Source: Fibrobacter sp. UWH6 (lineage in GTDB: Bacteria; Fibrobacterota; Fibrobacteria; Fibrobacterales; Fibrobacteraceae). Taken from it: a stretch of 64,000 bases of DNA. Positions 24,802-35,900 of this stretch are shown piece by piece. The first letter of the stretch is position 1; each line of letters begins with the position of its first letter. A program made the translations under genes and the position numbers. The stretch is from contig NZ_FRAX01000010.1 in NCBI RefSeq assembly GCF_900142465.1, forward strand, positions 62,001 through 126,000. Direction: 5' to 3'. Under the pieces are notes generated by a model. That model saw only the letters and a list, made by a program, of their open reading frames with translations, did not search any database and was not told the origin of the DNA.

Positions 24802-24938
24802 CTCATTTTTCCTTTTTTTGATAAAAACCACAAGGTAAATTTACCCTTATTTACGATAAACGGCTTATGAACAAAGTGGATTTCCGTGGACGATATATCC
24901 ATACACAACCGGCATAGACTTTTCTATTTTAGGGGACA

Positions 24939-26012
24939 ATGAATAAGATCCTGCAAAAAGCGATTCTAGGGGCAGAAAACCCGACAAATAATGATTTCCG
25001 CCTGACCCCTGCGGAAGGGCTGGAACTCCTGACAGAAACACCCTGGACACAGGTGGTAGAAGCCGCCAACACGGTACGTCAAAAACGCCTTCCCGGCAAC
25101 CGTGTGGGCTACACCGCATTCCGCATCGTGAACTACACCAACGTATGCGAAGTGACCTGCAGTTTCTGCAGTTTTTGCAGGCCCTACAAGAGCCCCGAAG
25201 CCTATGTATTGACTCTCGACGAAATCCGTCAGAAGACCATCGAGGCCAAGGCCAAGGGCGCCGACCACATCTTTTTGCAGGGCGGAGTCAACAAGGAAAT
25301 CCCCCTGTCCTATTACACCGACGTACTGAAAATGCTGACCCAGGAAATGGGAGTACGAGTCCGCGGATTTTCGCCCGTAGAACTCAAGCGCATGGCCGAG
25401 TTCAACAACATGCCTCTCGAAAGTCTGCTGGACATTCTTAAGGATGCAGGTCTTAGTTCTGTTCCGGGTGCAGGCGCAGAAATTCTCAGCGACCGCATGC
25501 GTCAAATGCTCAGCCCCAAGAAACTGCAAGCACAGGAATGGTGCGACGTTCTGGCAGCCTGCCACAAGAAGGGTCTCCCCGGCAGCGCCAATATCGTATT
25601 CGGCAGTGTCGAAACCCCCGAAGAGATTATCGAGCACCTGGAGTACGTCCGAAAGACCCAGGACCAGGCAGTCACCGCAAACGTCGCCGGATTTAACAGT
25701 TTCGTCGTATGGACTTTCCAACCCCAGACAGACAAGTTCCCCATCCGCCATGTTCGCGGAGACGAATACCTAAAGCTTCTGGCCCTCAGCCGCCTCTACC
25801 TGGATAACATCCCCCATATCGAAGTTTCTTTGCTGGGGATGGGACTTTCGCTGGGTGAATTGGGACTGCACGCCGGTGCCGACGACATCAACAGCATTGT
25901 CATCGAAGAAAACGTCCTTACCAACCACGGATTGACCAGCATCGAAGCCGCAGAAGACTTTATCCGTAAGGCAGGATTCACTCCTTACCGCCGCAGTCTG
26001 AATTTCGACTGA
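24939..26012 (+). CDS. mqnC: Cyclic dehypoxanthinyl futalosine synthase (MqnC-type radical SAM enzyme)
   Basis: A 357-residue radical SAM protein of the MqnC/MqnE/CofH group. The cluster motif CEVTCSFCSFC (Cys-x3-Cys-x2-Cys) is followed by FLQGGVNKEIPLSYY, GAGAEILSDR and the C-terminal LALSRLYLDNIPHIEVSLL with GADDINSIVIEENV. The GAGAEIL and LDNIPHI features favour MqnC, which cyclises dehypoxanthinyl futalosine in menaquinone synthesis by the futalosine route, over aminofutalosine synthase MqnE. An AGGGGA site lies seven bases before ATG 24939. It stands alone on the + strand between two unrelated genes; other mqn genes are not in this window. Menaquinone is needed for the fumarate reduction typical of succinate producers, a physiological inference. 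Confidence 0.78.
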   Translation: MNKILQKAILGAENPTNNDFRLTPAEGLELLTETPWTQVVEAANTVRQKRLPGNRVGYTAFRIVNYTNVCEVTCSFCSFCRPYKSPEAYVLTLDEIRQKTIEAKAKGADHIFLQGGVNKEIPLSYYTDVLKMLTQEMGVRVRGFSPVELKRMAEFNNMPLESLLDILKDAGLSSVPGAGAEILSDRMRQMLSPKKLQAQEWCDVLAACHKKGLPGSANIVFGSVETPEEIIEHLEYVRKTQDQAVTANVAGFNSFVVWTFQPQTDKFPIRHVRGDEYLKLLALSRLYLDNIPHIEVSLLGMGLSLGELGLHAGADDINSIVIEENVLTNHGLTSIEAAEDFIRKAGFTPYRRSLNFD

Positions 26013-26085
26013 TATCTTCGTTTTCTGTTCACGAAATCCAGCCGTTTTATACATCTCGCAACCTAAAATTTGGTATTTTTAGGCC

Positions 26086-27909
26086 ATGAAAAAATTGACG
26101 CTAGCATGTATGGCCCTTACAGCCATGGCTTTTGCCCGCCCGTCCCTCCAATTTGACAGGGACCGTATTGAGGCTGGCAACACTTTTGGAATTCAGCTTG
26201 TGTTCCCCCTGCAGGATTTGCCCGACAACCGAAGCGACCTGCATTTTGAAGCCCAGAATGGATTCAACCTTGTAAAGTTGGACAGTGCCGACCAGGTCAT
26301 GCGTCCAGAAATGGACCCCTTTGAATCCTTCTTTGGCGGTGGCGGCCGAGCCCGCAGCTACAAGGCACGCGTCTACACCTTTACCTTGAAGGCCCCAAAG
26401 AAAACCGGACGGATCAGCGCCGGTGGCATCTTCATGAACATCGATGGCCAGAAACATGGCATCACAGGCGATATTCCAGTCAACATTCAGCGGGCCTTTA
26501 CCGACGATGCCCTTGCCGTTAGCCTGACCCCCAGCAAGAAATCCGTTTACGAAGGCGAACAGTTCTCTGTTACGTTGGGTTTCCACACCTACGAACATTT
26601 CCAGGGGAACCTGCAGGCCACCGACATGAGCACCGGTAACGACTTTATCGTCCACCGCAGTGATCTCGCCAACATGAAATTCGAACCGGTTGAAAACGCC
26701 CGCCGAGAACTTCAGGCCAGCGCCAAGTTTGCATGGCTCAGCCCCACCAAGAGCGGCAACTTGCAAATTCCGGCATTCAAGTTCAAATACACCAAGCTGG
26801 GTGAACCCAAGGTCGTCGAAGAAAAGAAACAGATGGGCGGCATGTCCTTCTCGAGCAGAAGCGTCAAGCAGGAATCGATCGAGGCCGAAGCCACCTCCCC
26901 CACCGTCAACATAACCGTTAAGCCCCTCCCCACCGAAGGCAAGCCCGAAAACTTTAGCGGTATGGTAGGCAACTACAGCTTTAGCGCAGACTTTGACCGC
27001 ACCAACCTCAAGGTGGGCGAAGCCATGACCCTGTCCATCAACATCAAGGGTGACGGCCTTCCCGGATCCATTACCGATCCCAAGCTTCCCGACTTTAGCG
27101 ATTTCCGCTCGGTGCCTCCCGAAAATGACATCTCCAAGAAAATCGTCGGAAACAAGGTGGTCACCAGCAAGAGCATAAAAGTCTTCCTTTACCCCAAGAA
27201 GAAGGGCGAATTCACCATCCCCGAAATCAAGTACAGCTGGTTCAATCCAAGCAAGAAGAAATACGAAACCGCAGTGGCTGGCCCCTGGAATATCGAAGTA
27301 GAAAAGGGCGACGCTTCTGCAGAAGCCATGTTCCAGGCACCTGTAGCCAACGTATCGAACGGTCCCGCCCCAGTTCAGAAGAAAGAGATCGAGGCACTGG
27401 GCAGCGACATCCGTTTCATTCATAAAATTAGCGGTACCGCTTCGAGTCAAGCCCCTTACAAGAACGTCCTCTACTGGATTCTCTTTGCAACGGCCCTTCC
27501 CTTCTACTTCATTGTCACCTTGGCCATCAAGCGTAAGCGCAAACTCAGCAGCAACCAGGCCCTGGTTCGCAAGGGCAAGGCTAGCAAGCAGCTGAAGGCC
27601 CGCTTTGCCAACGCCAATGCCGCACTGCAAAAGGGCGACGCCAAGGCTCTCTACGCCGCTCTAGAAAACGGTCTGGTAGATTACCTTAGCGACTTGACCA
27701 ACGCAGAATTCAGGGGCATGACCCGTCCCCAGATGAAGCAGGAACTGGAAAGCCGCGGCGTCTCTGCCGAAACCATTTCCGCCATTGACAGTTGGCTTGA
27801 AAAATGCGCCTTCGCACGTTTCGCCCCGGTCAGTCCCTCCGCCGAAGAACAGAAGAAAATGCTCGCGGACGTGGAAAAACTTTGCGAAAGTCTGAACGGG
27901 CTGAAGTAA
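26086..27909 (+). CDS. batD: BatD family protein
   Basis: A 607-residue membrane protein with an N-terminal signal, a long periplasmic stretch of beta-sandwich domains (residues 20-450) and one C-terminal membrane helix at about 465-485 (NVLYWILFATALPFYFIVT), then a cytoplasmic tail with helical segments. Hallmarks of BatD are FDRDRIEAGNTFGIQLVF, VYEGEQFSVTLGFH and PKKKGEFTIPEIKYSWFNP. Bat proteins (Bacteroides aerotolerance) usually form a complex with MoxR and VWA proteins (BatA/B). Here only batD and batE are together; batA, batB and moxR are not in the window. The next gene starts 21 bases downstream with AAGAGG as ribosome site. Confidence 0.88.
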   Translation: MKKLTLACMALTAMAFARPSLQFDRDRIEAGNTFGIQLVFPLQDLPDNRSDLHFEAQNGFNLVKLDSADQVMRPEMDPFESFFGGGGRARSYKARVYTFTLKAPKKTGRISAGGIFMNIDGQKHGITGDIPVNIQRAFTDDALAVSLTPSKKSVYEGEQFSVTLGFHTYEHFQGNLQATDMSTGNDFIVHRSDLANMKFEPVENARRELQASAKFAWLSPTKSGNLQIPAFKFKYTKLGEPKVVEEKKQMGGMSFSSRSVKQESIEAEATSPTVNITVKPLPTEGKPENFSGMVGNYSFSADFDRTNLKVGEAMTLSINIKGDGLPGSITDPKLPDFSDFRSVPPENDISKKIVGNKVVTSKSIKVFLYPKKKGEFTIPEIKYSWFNPSKKKYETAVAGPWNIEVEKGDASAEAMFQAPVANVSNGPAPVQKKEIEALGSDIRFIHKISGTASSQAPYKNVLYWILFATALPFYFIVTLAIKRKRKLSSNQALVRKGKASKQLKARFANANAALQKGDAKALYAALENGLVDYLSDLTNAEFRGMTRPQMKQELESRGVSAETISAIDSWLEKCAFARFAPVSPSAEEQKKMLADVEKLCESLNGLK

Positions 27910-27930
27910 GGCCAAAAGAGGTTTTATAAA

Positions 27931-28719
27931 ATGAAGAATATTTTTAAAGTCTGGTTTTTAGCAGCCCTCTGTATCGCAAGTCTGGGAATAGCTAGTGCAG
28001 CACCTACCGCCTGCGCCGGCATCGAGGCCGGAACAAAAGCCTACAACGAAGGCGATTTCGAACGAGCCATCGACGAATGGCGCACCTGCAACGACAGCTA
28101 CGAAGAACAAGGCATCCAGGACGCCGACTTGTTGTACAATCTGGGAAACGCCTATTTCCGTAGCGCAAAGTTGGGTTATGCCATCTATTACTTTAAAAGC
28201 GCCCTACGCCTACGTCCCAACGATGCCGACGTCCAGCACAATCTGGCCTATGCCCAGGCTATGACCAAGGACAAGGTTGATGAAGACGACGAAGAGAACC
28301 CGCTGTTGGCAGGTCTCTTCAAGGCCCACCATGCCCTTTCCCTGAAAGCTCAGATGTTCGCCCTGTTAGGTATTTTCTGGCTCATTATGCTGGCAGCCAT
28401 CGTCCGCAAGGTTTCCACCAGCGAAAAGACCAAGAATATCTTTATCGGGTTCATTTTCGTGCTCACCGCCATTTTCAGCATCATCGGAGCAAGCGCTGGC
28501 TACAAGATCATTGTTGCCGAAACCGAAATTACCGGAGTCGTTACCGCAGCCGATGCCGACGTCACCAGCGCACCTAACGACAAGGCCCAAACCTTGAATA
28601 CCCTTTCTGAAGGAACCTCCTTCGAAGTTCTTTCGGAACAAGGCCGTTTCGTAGAAATCCGCCTCGGCGAAAAGGTCAAGGGGTTTGTAAAGCGTAGCGA
28701 AATAGGTATCGTCCGCTAG
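27931..28719 (+). CDS. batE: BatE-like TPR/SH3 membrane protein
   Basis: A 262-residue protein: signal peptide, a TPR-containing periplasmic domain (residues 30-110, DLLYNLGNAYFRSAKLGYAIYYFKSALRL), two membrane helices at about 138-158 and 167-190, and a C-terminal SH3-like domain (LNTLSEGTSFEVLSEQGRFVEIRLGEKVKGFV). This is the arrangement of BatE. It directly follows batD and is likely translated from the same mRNA. The TPR may hold partners of the BatA/B complex. The organisation is normal for the family; nothing broken was seen. Confidence 0.85.
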   Translation: MKNIFKVWFLAALCIASLGIASAAPTACAGIEAGTKAYNEGDFERAIDEWRTCNDSYEEQGIQDADLLYNLGNAYFRSAKLGYAIYYFKSALRLRPNDADVQHNLAYAQAMTKDKVDEDDEENPLLAGLFKAHHALSLKAQMFALLGIFWLIMLAAIVRKVSTSEKTKNIFIGFIFVLTAIFSIIGASAGYKIIVAETEITGVVTAADADVTSAPNDKAQTLNTLSEGTSFEVLSEQGRFVEIRLGEKVKGFVKRSEIGIVR

Positions 28720-28749
28720 GCATTCGATTCACAAAAAATATCTAAACAG

Positions 28750-28777
28750 AAAACGCGGGGCATCTCCCGCGTTTTTT
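28750..28777. terminator. Bidirectional terminator between batE and mnmA
   Basis: AAAACGCGGG (28750-28759) pairs with CCCGCGTTTT (28766-28775) around a six-base loop. T6 follows on the + strand and TTTTCTGTTT on the - strand, so it can end both convergent genes. Confidence 0.85.
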
Positions 28778-28779
28778 AG

Positions 28780-29856
28780 TTATACGATCCAGCCGCCACC
28801 GACGACCATGTCGCCATCATAGAATACGGCACACTGCCCCGGAGTCACGGCAAATAGCGGTTCCATAAAGCGAGCGATAGCTTTCCCGTCTTCAAGGATG
28901 CTTACCTCGCAAGACACAGGACGTTGCCTATAACGCACCATGCCCTCGCAGCGGAATACATCACCGGGCTTTACCGCCCCTCCATGCCACACGCAGTTTT
29001 CAATCTGCACCATGTCGGCACTTACGGCAGCCTTGTCGGCAGTCACCACAATGTTCCCTGTTTCCGGATTCACGTTCCGCACAAAGGCAGGCACGCCCAA
29101 AGCGACTCCAAGCCCTTTACGCTGACCGACCGTATAACGATGGAAACCGTCATGTTTGCGAAGCACCTTGCCCTCTTCCGTAACAAAGTTCCCGCCACGG
29201 GTCATTTGGCCATAACGGCCCGTCAAGAAGTTTGTATAGTCCTCGCCATAAATATCAAAGCAGATATCCTGGCTATCGCTGGCACTGGCATTTACGAAAC
29301 CATGTTGGGAGGCAATTTCACGAACCTGGGACTTAACAAAACCTCCGAGAGGAGTAAGCACACGGGCACGCGACTCGTCGGGAACACCGAAAAGGAAATA
29401 GCTTTGGTCCTTACCTACGTCAAGTCCCTTAAAAAGTCTGCGGGCTCCGTCAACGTCCTTCATCTGGACATAATGACCGGTCGCCAAAAAATCAGCACCA
29501 TGTTCCAGGGCGAAATCCATCATCCAGCCAAACTTGATGTAACGATTGCAATAGCAGCAGGGGTTTGGCGTACGGGCCCTAGAAAAATCATTGTGGCAAC
29601 GTTTTAACACACGTTCCGTAAAGGCGTCATCACAAACAGCCACATGATGTTCAATTCCCAATCTATCAGCCACGGAGCGAGCCTTCAAAACGCTCTCATC
29701 TTTTTCGGGATCATAGGCGCGAGAAGCCTCGGCCAAGGGAGGCAACACTCGCAAGGTCACACCAAAAACTTCGTACCCCTGTTCCTGCAACAAAAGCGCC
29801 GCCACCGAGGAATCCACACCTCCGCTCATTCCAACAGCTACTCTTTGCTTTGCCAT
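28780..29856 (-). CDS. mnmA: tRNA-uridine 2-sulfurtransferase MnmA
   Basis: A 358-residue PP-loop enzyme that forms 2-thiouridine at the wobble position of tRNA Lys, Glu and Gln. The ATP-binding loop is GMSGGVDSS (residues 9-17). Catalytic cysteines lie in NPCCYCN (about 100) and DICFD (about 197), and the signature KDQSYFLFG and VGQRKGLGV are present. The last domain ends with AVFYDGDMVVGGGWI. It is a cytoplasmic housekeeping enzyme. The gene lies on the - strand 52 bases downstream of the sprA-like gene, with a hairpin between, so it may have its own promoter. The length is standard. Confidence 0.95.
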   Translation of the reverse strand: MAKQRVAVGMSGGVDSSVAALLLQEQGYEVFGVTLRVLPPLAEASRAYDPEKDESVLKARSVADRLGIEHHVAVCDDAFTERVLKRCHNDFSRARTPNPCCYCNRYIKFGWMMDFALEHGADFLATGHYVQMKDVDGARRLFKGLDVGKDQSYFLFGVPDESRARVLTPLGGFVKSQVREIASQHGFVNASASDSQDICFDIYGEDYTNFLTGRYGQMTRGGNFVTEEGKVLRKHDGFHRYTVGQRKGLGVALGVPAFVRNVNPETGNIVVTADKAAVSADMVQIENCVWHGGAVKPGDVFRCEGMVRYRQRPVSCEVSILEDGKAIARFMEPLFAVTPGQCAVFYDGDMVVGGGWIV

Positions 29857-29879
29857 AATTACATCCTTTAAAACAATGT

Positions 29880-29897
29880 GCGCCCCCGAAGAGGCGC
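29880..29897 (-). terminator. Possible terminator of the sprA-like gene
   Basis: On the - strand GCGCCTC-TTCG-GGGGCGC folds into a seven-pair hairpin with one wobble, ten bases after the stop codon, followed by ACATTGTTTT. The T-tract is imperfect, so read-through to mnmA is possible. Confidence 0.35.
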
Positions 29898-29907
29898 CTC
29901 ATATTTT

Positions 29908-32900
29908 TTAATTGAATCGCAGCATCAGCGCAATTTCAAACTGCAGAATCTGACGCAGGTGAGGAGTTTCGTCATCCAGCTTTTCATGAATCTGGCGGTA
30001 CTCGACGTAAGAACTCATAGAGGCCATCTTATTGAACTGATAGCTGGCTGCAGGACGCAGGAACCATTCGTGTGTTCTTGAGGGAACCCTACGTTCTTCC
30101 AGATGAAGCTTCGGATTATACACCGTCAGAGTCTCTTCAGTTCCTGTCGTGGGAGCCACATAAGACCACTGTCTAAAGACACCATCAGAAGTACCGCTTT
30201 CGGGAGCCCACATGTCATAACCTTCGTTGGGAACGTATTCCTTACGAATAGTCTTCTTGTAGTCGTAACCTGCGGTGAACTTCAAGTCGATAGAATTCTT
30301 GAACTTGTAGAACCACTTCCAGATCTTAAGAACCTTGTCTAGCTTAAGAGGATAGGTAACGGTAAAGTCATCACCAATATTGAAGGCGAAGTCGTTATAC
30401 AGGGCCGTATGAATCCAGGGCGTTTCCCAGAAATAGTCCGTCGTATCGCGAGAGCTCCCACCACTGCAATCCTGATTTTCAGGAGCCCAGCTGGTACAGC
30501 TGACCACTTCTTCCTTGGGGCGACGATCCGTGCTCTCAATCTTCATGCGGACCGCATTTTCGATACGCATATTGTTCTGGAGCAAGAAGGTAATCTTGAC
30601 CAGCGGATTGAAGTTAAGCGTCTGACTCCAGGAATCTTCTGCACTCTGGAACGGATGAACCGTCGTTGTGTAGGAGTAGTCGAAACGATGAGATGTAGAA
30701 ACACTCTTGAAATCATTCAGGAACGAAACTCTCTGGGCGAAGTTGGGAACAGTCACACCGACACCAATCTTCGGCCACAACGTGGTGGTATCGATATACA
30801 GCGGGTATTCACGAGACTGGGAGAAATCTTCCTTCCACTGCAAATCGCCCGTCACACCGATATCCCAAATCGGCAAGGTAATTCCCGTACCCACCTGGAA
30901 CTGGCGGGAAACGGCATGTCTAAAGTTCCCCTGATAAACCAGAGTATCCACTTCATGGTTACGATACTGGGCAAACCTGCGGAAATCATCGCGATGGTCA
31001 AGTCCCATGTCGCCAGTTACGATATTGTAGAGTCCGCGGTTCCTATAGCCATTGCCAAGACCGAGACCGTACAGATAATACTGCAGCGGAGTCACACCCT
31101 GATCTTCATAAAGCTGAGACAAGGTGAAGTTTTCACCCACGGTGTTTGTGCTTGCAGTCCAGTTGAAACGAATTTCACGCCACTTGATCTTTTCCAGGGC
31201 GCTGGCCACGGCATTTTCCTTGCCAAAGCTCTGAGCCAAATCCAAAATCCTGAAGGTGGGAGAAAATTCGAATCGGTTGGTCTGAGAAATAGTCCAGTAG
31301 TTCTTTTCGATCATGGTTTCATCCCTAAAGGAGAAATCATCGGGAATCGTTTTCTGCTGGCTAAAGTCAGAGGTGAAATTCGTGGTAAACGGAATGAAGG
31401 GAATCAGCCTGGGGTTAAAGCCGATTCTAAACTGCTGACTACGAGCACGTTCGTTACGAAGAATACCATAGGAACGGCCATATTCCCTGTGGCCCACACT
31501 ATCCACCTTGTAGAAGCGGGTGCTATCATACAGGATTTCATAGGAGTCGGGATTCTGCATATCGACCACCCAGTCCTCACCCAAGGTATCGCCATCGGCA
31601 GAAAGCTTCGGTCTAGGAATGGTGTCGTAAGGAATGACAAGCACACTATCAGAAGAAATGTAGACCTTGCGATCAGTATGATCGAAATCAAAGACATAAT
31701 CGCTGGCAAAGAGGCCGCCGTCTCTTGAAGTAAAGAAGTTCTTCTTTACAAAGGCTTCACGGTCGCCACCACCATACATATCACGCTTGATGTTCAAGGA
31801 ATAGCTGGTAGTCAAGAACGAGAAAATATTCCAGCGCATGTTCAGCTTGTGGTTCAATTCCGTGGTATAGGTAACCACCTTGTCTACCTGGGGATCCACA
31901 TAATCCGGATCACGAGCCTGGTTCACATAACGCACATAGTTCAAGTCGAACAGGGTCAAGTCGAAAGTCTGCGGCCAAGGTTCAAATTCAGTCTTGGAAA
32001 GTTCCTTGAGCCAGGAGATGTCAGACAGGCCTTCCATCGGCTTAAACTTAAAGAGGCTAAACGTACCCAACTTATATTCAAGAATCGTATGGTACGAATA
32101 AGTGGAGTCGGCACTGGTTGTGGAACGGCCTTCAGATTCAGTATAGGAATAACTGAACGCAGGGCGGTCCAGGAAAATCTGGGACATCACTTCACCGAAC
32201 TTGGATTCGTGAGCCTTGTAGTCCTTGCGGTAGCTGATACCGATGGTCTTTTCGCGAACGTAAGACTGGTAGCCCTTTGATTCACCTTCGTCACGAAGCT
32301 GCTGTTCATCACTGGGATCCACTTCGAGCTGCTGCTGGAACATATCGCCTGTCATTTCGACAAAGCTGCTGTGGTTCAGCATCATGTCATCAGTAGGCTT
32401 CATGTAGGGGCGCTTCGTAGTGCTATGGTATCCCAAAGAAAGCGGAATATGGAAGCCGGCGCTATCATCCAGGAACTTGTTCAAATTCATGGTAAAGTCA
32501 CTGGCCACATCCAGCTGAGAAGCGGCTTCAGAAACCTTGGGCTTAGGAGAGCCATTAGAAGTAGAAAGGGTAGCAAAGTTTCCATCCTGATAACGGACCG
32601 TTCCAGAAAGGGAGATGAAGTCAGAGAAGTTCACCTGACCGCCAACACGGCCTGCATAACCCCAATCCGTATCCATATCGGAAAGGCGCAAGTCGTCTAC
32701 CCAGAAGGTACCTTCAAAACTAGAGGCGTCGCTGCTGGAATCCGCAATAATCACAAAGCGCATCCAGTCAATGCTGGTAATAGACGGATTACCCACCAGG
32801 CGGATTTTTTCTTCGCGGTCTCTTTCGCCACTCTTCGGCTTCAGCTTCTTTTCGACAGCGGTTACAAACGGCGGAGTACGGCCACGCTTCAAGTCAGAGA

Positions 32901-35900
32901 AATCAGCCACATTCATAGAGAAGGCGTTGTCGAGCCAGTTGTCATCGTGGCATACGGTAGAGCTACATTCCAGCTTAACCGGCTTGAAGCTCCATTCGTA
33001 GTAATCGCTTGAACCTTCCAGCGAGCCTTCACCGAACTGAATGGCAAATCGGACGTCACCCGTATTGTCCTTCGCGGCATAATGGATTTCCATCTTCACC
33101 GACTTATAGCTGGAGAAGTCCTTCTTGTCCGTCTCGAAGATGCGGGTCACGCCCACTTCCTGACCCGGCTGCATATTATGGTAATCCAGGACAAGTGCCG
33201 TTTCCTTCAAGGGAGCGTTTGTATCGGAATCACGTTCCGTCGCCGTATTGGGAGACTTGGAATACTTGTCGGAGTTTTCGCGGTTATTGATTGTAGAAAC
33301 CTTGATGTAGGTGGTATCCCTTGCAGAGGTCACTTCGCTCACCTGAGTTTCAACGCCATTGATTTCTACAATCTGGGAATTTTCGTTAGTCGAAGTGCGA
33401 TACAGGTCGGCAACGGTTGTTTCTTCCCAGGCATTACCCACAACGGCAAGATGAACAATCTGGACCTTGGCTTCGGCCACACCCTTGTTCAAGGAACCCA
33501 TCCAGAGTCGAGAATACTGAGCGCCCGACAAGATCGACAGATAATCGCTACCTGTAGAAGACACGATGGTATCATACTGGTTCAGCGGGATGCGCCACTT
33601 GCGCCAGCCGTTCTTCAATTCCTCGAAATGAGCCTTCAGCGTATCAGAAAGGTCGATACGATAACGAACAAAGCTAATGTCCGTATCCAGGGCGCCGTTC
33701 TTGTTAATGTCTTCGGTATCGTAGCTGCGTTCACCGGAGTTGTTTTCGGTACCGTTAATGTTTACCGGAGGATCGCTAAGATCTTCCAGGTCATCATCGT
33801 AATCATCGCGAGCGATATCCGTAGAACCGGCATCCGCCTTCACTTCCCTGGATTCACAGCCGGCATTACTGCACTTCCACACATAGCGGACTTCATCGGC
33901 GCCAGTAGCGTTGTCCAGACCCTTGTCGTGCAGGGCCGTAGTCGTACCCAGGTCATTTTCACCATCATACTTTTCGTTAGGACGATCACCGTTAATAGAC
34001 AAGTCTTCGCTAACAAGACCAAGGTCCAGGTAAATAGATCCCACGTTACCACGAGCCACCACTTCGACATACTTCAGGTCACTCATATCCTGATAGTAGG
34101 CGCTGTTGGGGCGCATGACACCACCCCAGGAATTTCCCATCAGGTTGTCATTGGGGCGAAGCGTCATCTTCAGCACGGTCAAGTGCTGATTGTCCACATC
34201 GGAATTACCCACAGCCGGGTAGATGTTCTTGTACAGTTCCGTATTGTTGCTATGCCAGATGAATTCACCCTGATGTCTGTAATCCAGCTCCGGGATGTAT
34301 GTAAAGATGGAGCGGTCCGTACCACCAGGAGGAGAAGCCTGATACCAGGAAAGCCTAGACAGCGGGTAAGTCAAGCCAGAGGTGGTGGCTTCAAAGTCTT
34401 CCACCAAGGCAGACTGGTTCTCGCTAGTATTTGCATTATGATGGCTTGCGGCAATTTCAGCTTCAAAGCGCCAGGAAGACGGAGCAGTAGCATTGATTCC
34501 CGGAATGGCGTCCACCAGTTCAGTCAAGGCGTTTACGGTATCCTGCAAGCGCAGGTTCATACCCAGCAATACGCTGGAGTAAGGTTCGTTACCCAAGGTC
34601 GGCACTTCAGCCGTGGTGCTCTGACTCTTGTACAGGGCGGTAATACCCAAAACAGATCCTGCACCCAGGCCATACAAGTCCAAAGGCAGTTCAGCACGGG
34701 CACCCAGCAACAGCTTGTTGTCGATTTCAAAGAGCGGTTCGCATTCGTAGCTGACCTTGATTTCCTTATTCGGGTCAAGAGCGCGTTCACTCAAAAGTTC
34801 AATCTGCCCCAGTTCGTAGTTTACCTCGTAGTCGGTACCACGGATAAGAGTCGTAGAACCTGCGGTCACCTTTTCGGAGCCCGGAGAAATATCCATACAG
34901 GAACTACCATTCACAGAATAGCTGGAGCTGGGATCACGAACGCTAAGCGTTGAACTGCGGCGCTTGCCCACAGTTTCGAAATAGAACTTGCTGGTGTAGC
35001 GGGAAAGGTTGTAGACCGGCAAGGAATACATCTGGGCCATAGCCGCCGAGGAGTCCACCCAGCGGAGAGGTTCAAGACAGTTATCCATCAATCTGGATTC
35101 AGACTTTACCGTCGTATCAGAAGTGGTCTTACAGGGAAGCCACATTTCACCGGTGTAGGTACCGGATTCATTCTTCTTGAAGATGGTTGCGTCGTTAACC
35201 AGAGGGCTTCCGGTCTTATCATCCACAAGGCCCAGGGTCTTAAGATAGTTGCCGGCAATGCCAGACTTATTCTTCATGCGCAGCACATAGCTGGAGGCAC
35301 TGGCGTCAGAAATACCCACAGAGTACACGTTACGGAGCATCAACTTGTCGATGTCCGTCAGTTCCGGCAGAGCCGCATCCCACTGCACCAAGATTACCTT
35401 GGATCCGTTCTTGACGTCAGACGTATTTCCACGGCCAGAACTATCGTCGCTCCAGCTTGCGGCAATCAAGGTATTGCGGCTGACACCGTTAACCTTCAAG
35501 ATACCGGTCTTGCTATCGTAGGTAAAGTCCGTCTTGGGGTCCAGGGCGATCAGGCGGTCCACCTTCTTCTCGATAACCTTGCCATCGGGAGTCCTATAGA
35601 CCGCCGTTACATTATCGATTACATCCTTTGTAGAATTGCTGAAAGTGGTGATGTTTCCGCGCTTATAGAGCTGCAAGTTCTTTGCGGCAGGATAGTCAGA
35701 CGTAGTCTTACCATGAATGGCGTTCTTAACGTAAGCCTTCCTGGCACCATGGTTCAAGAAATAATAACGGTAGGCAATGAACTGCTTATCCAGAATCTGG
35801 AATTCAGACGTAGACTCGCTAGCCTTCAAGGTATATTCTTCCTGTTCACCACCATCCTGGGATGCAATGGTAGTCAGGCGCCAGTCGCCCAGCTTCCAGT

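Noticed and set aside
26101-27630. 509-codon - strand frame inside batD
   Set aside because: Gly/Val/Phe-rich mirror of batD codons with no recognisable fold.
33082-34953. 623-codon open frame on the + strand
   Set aside because: It lies wholly inside the sprA-like gene on the other strand; a codon-usage shadow with no ribosome site or family features.
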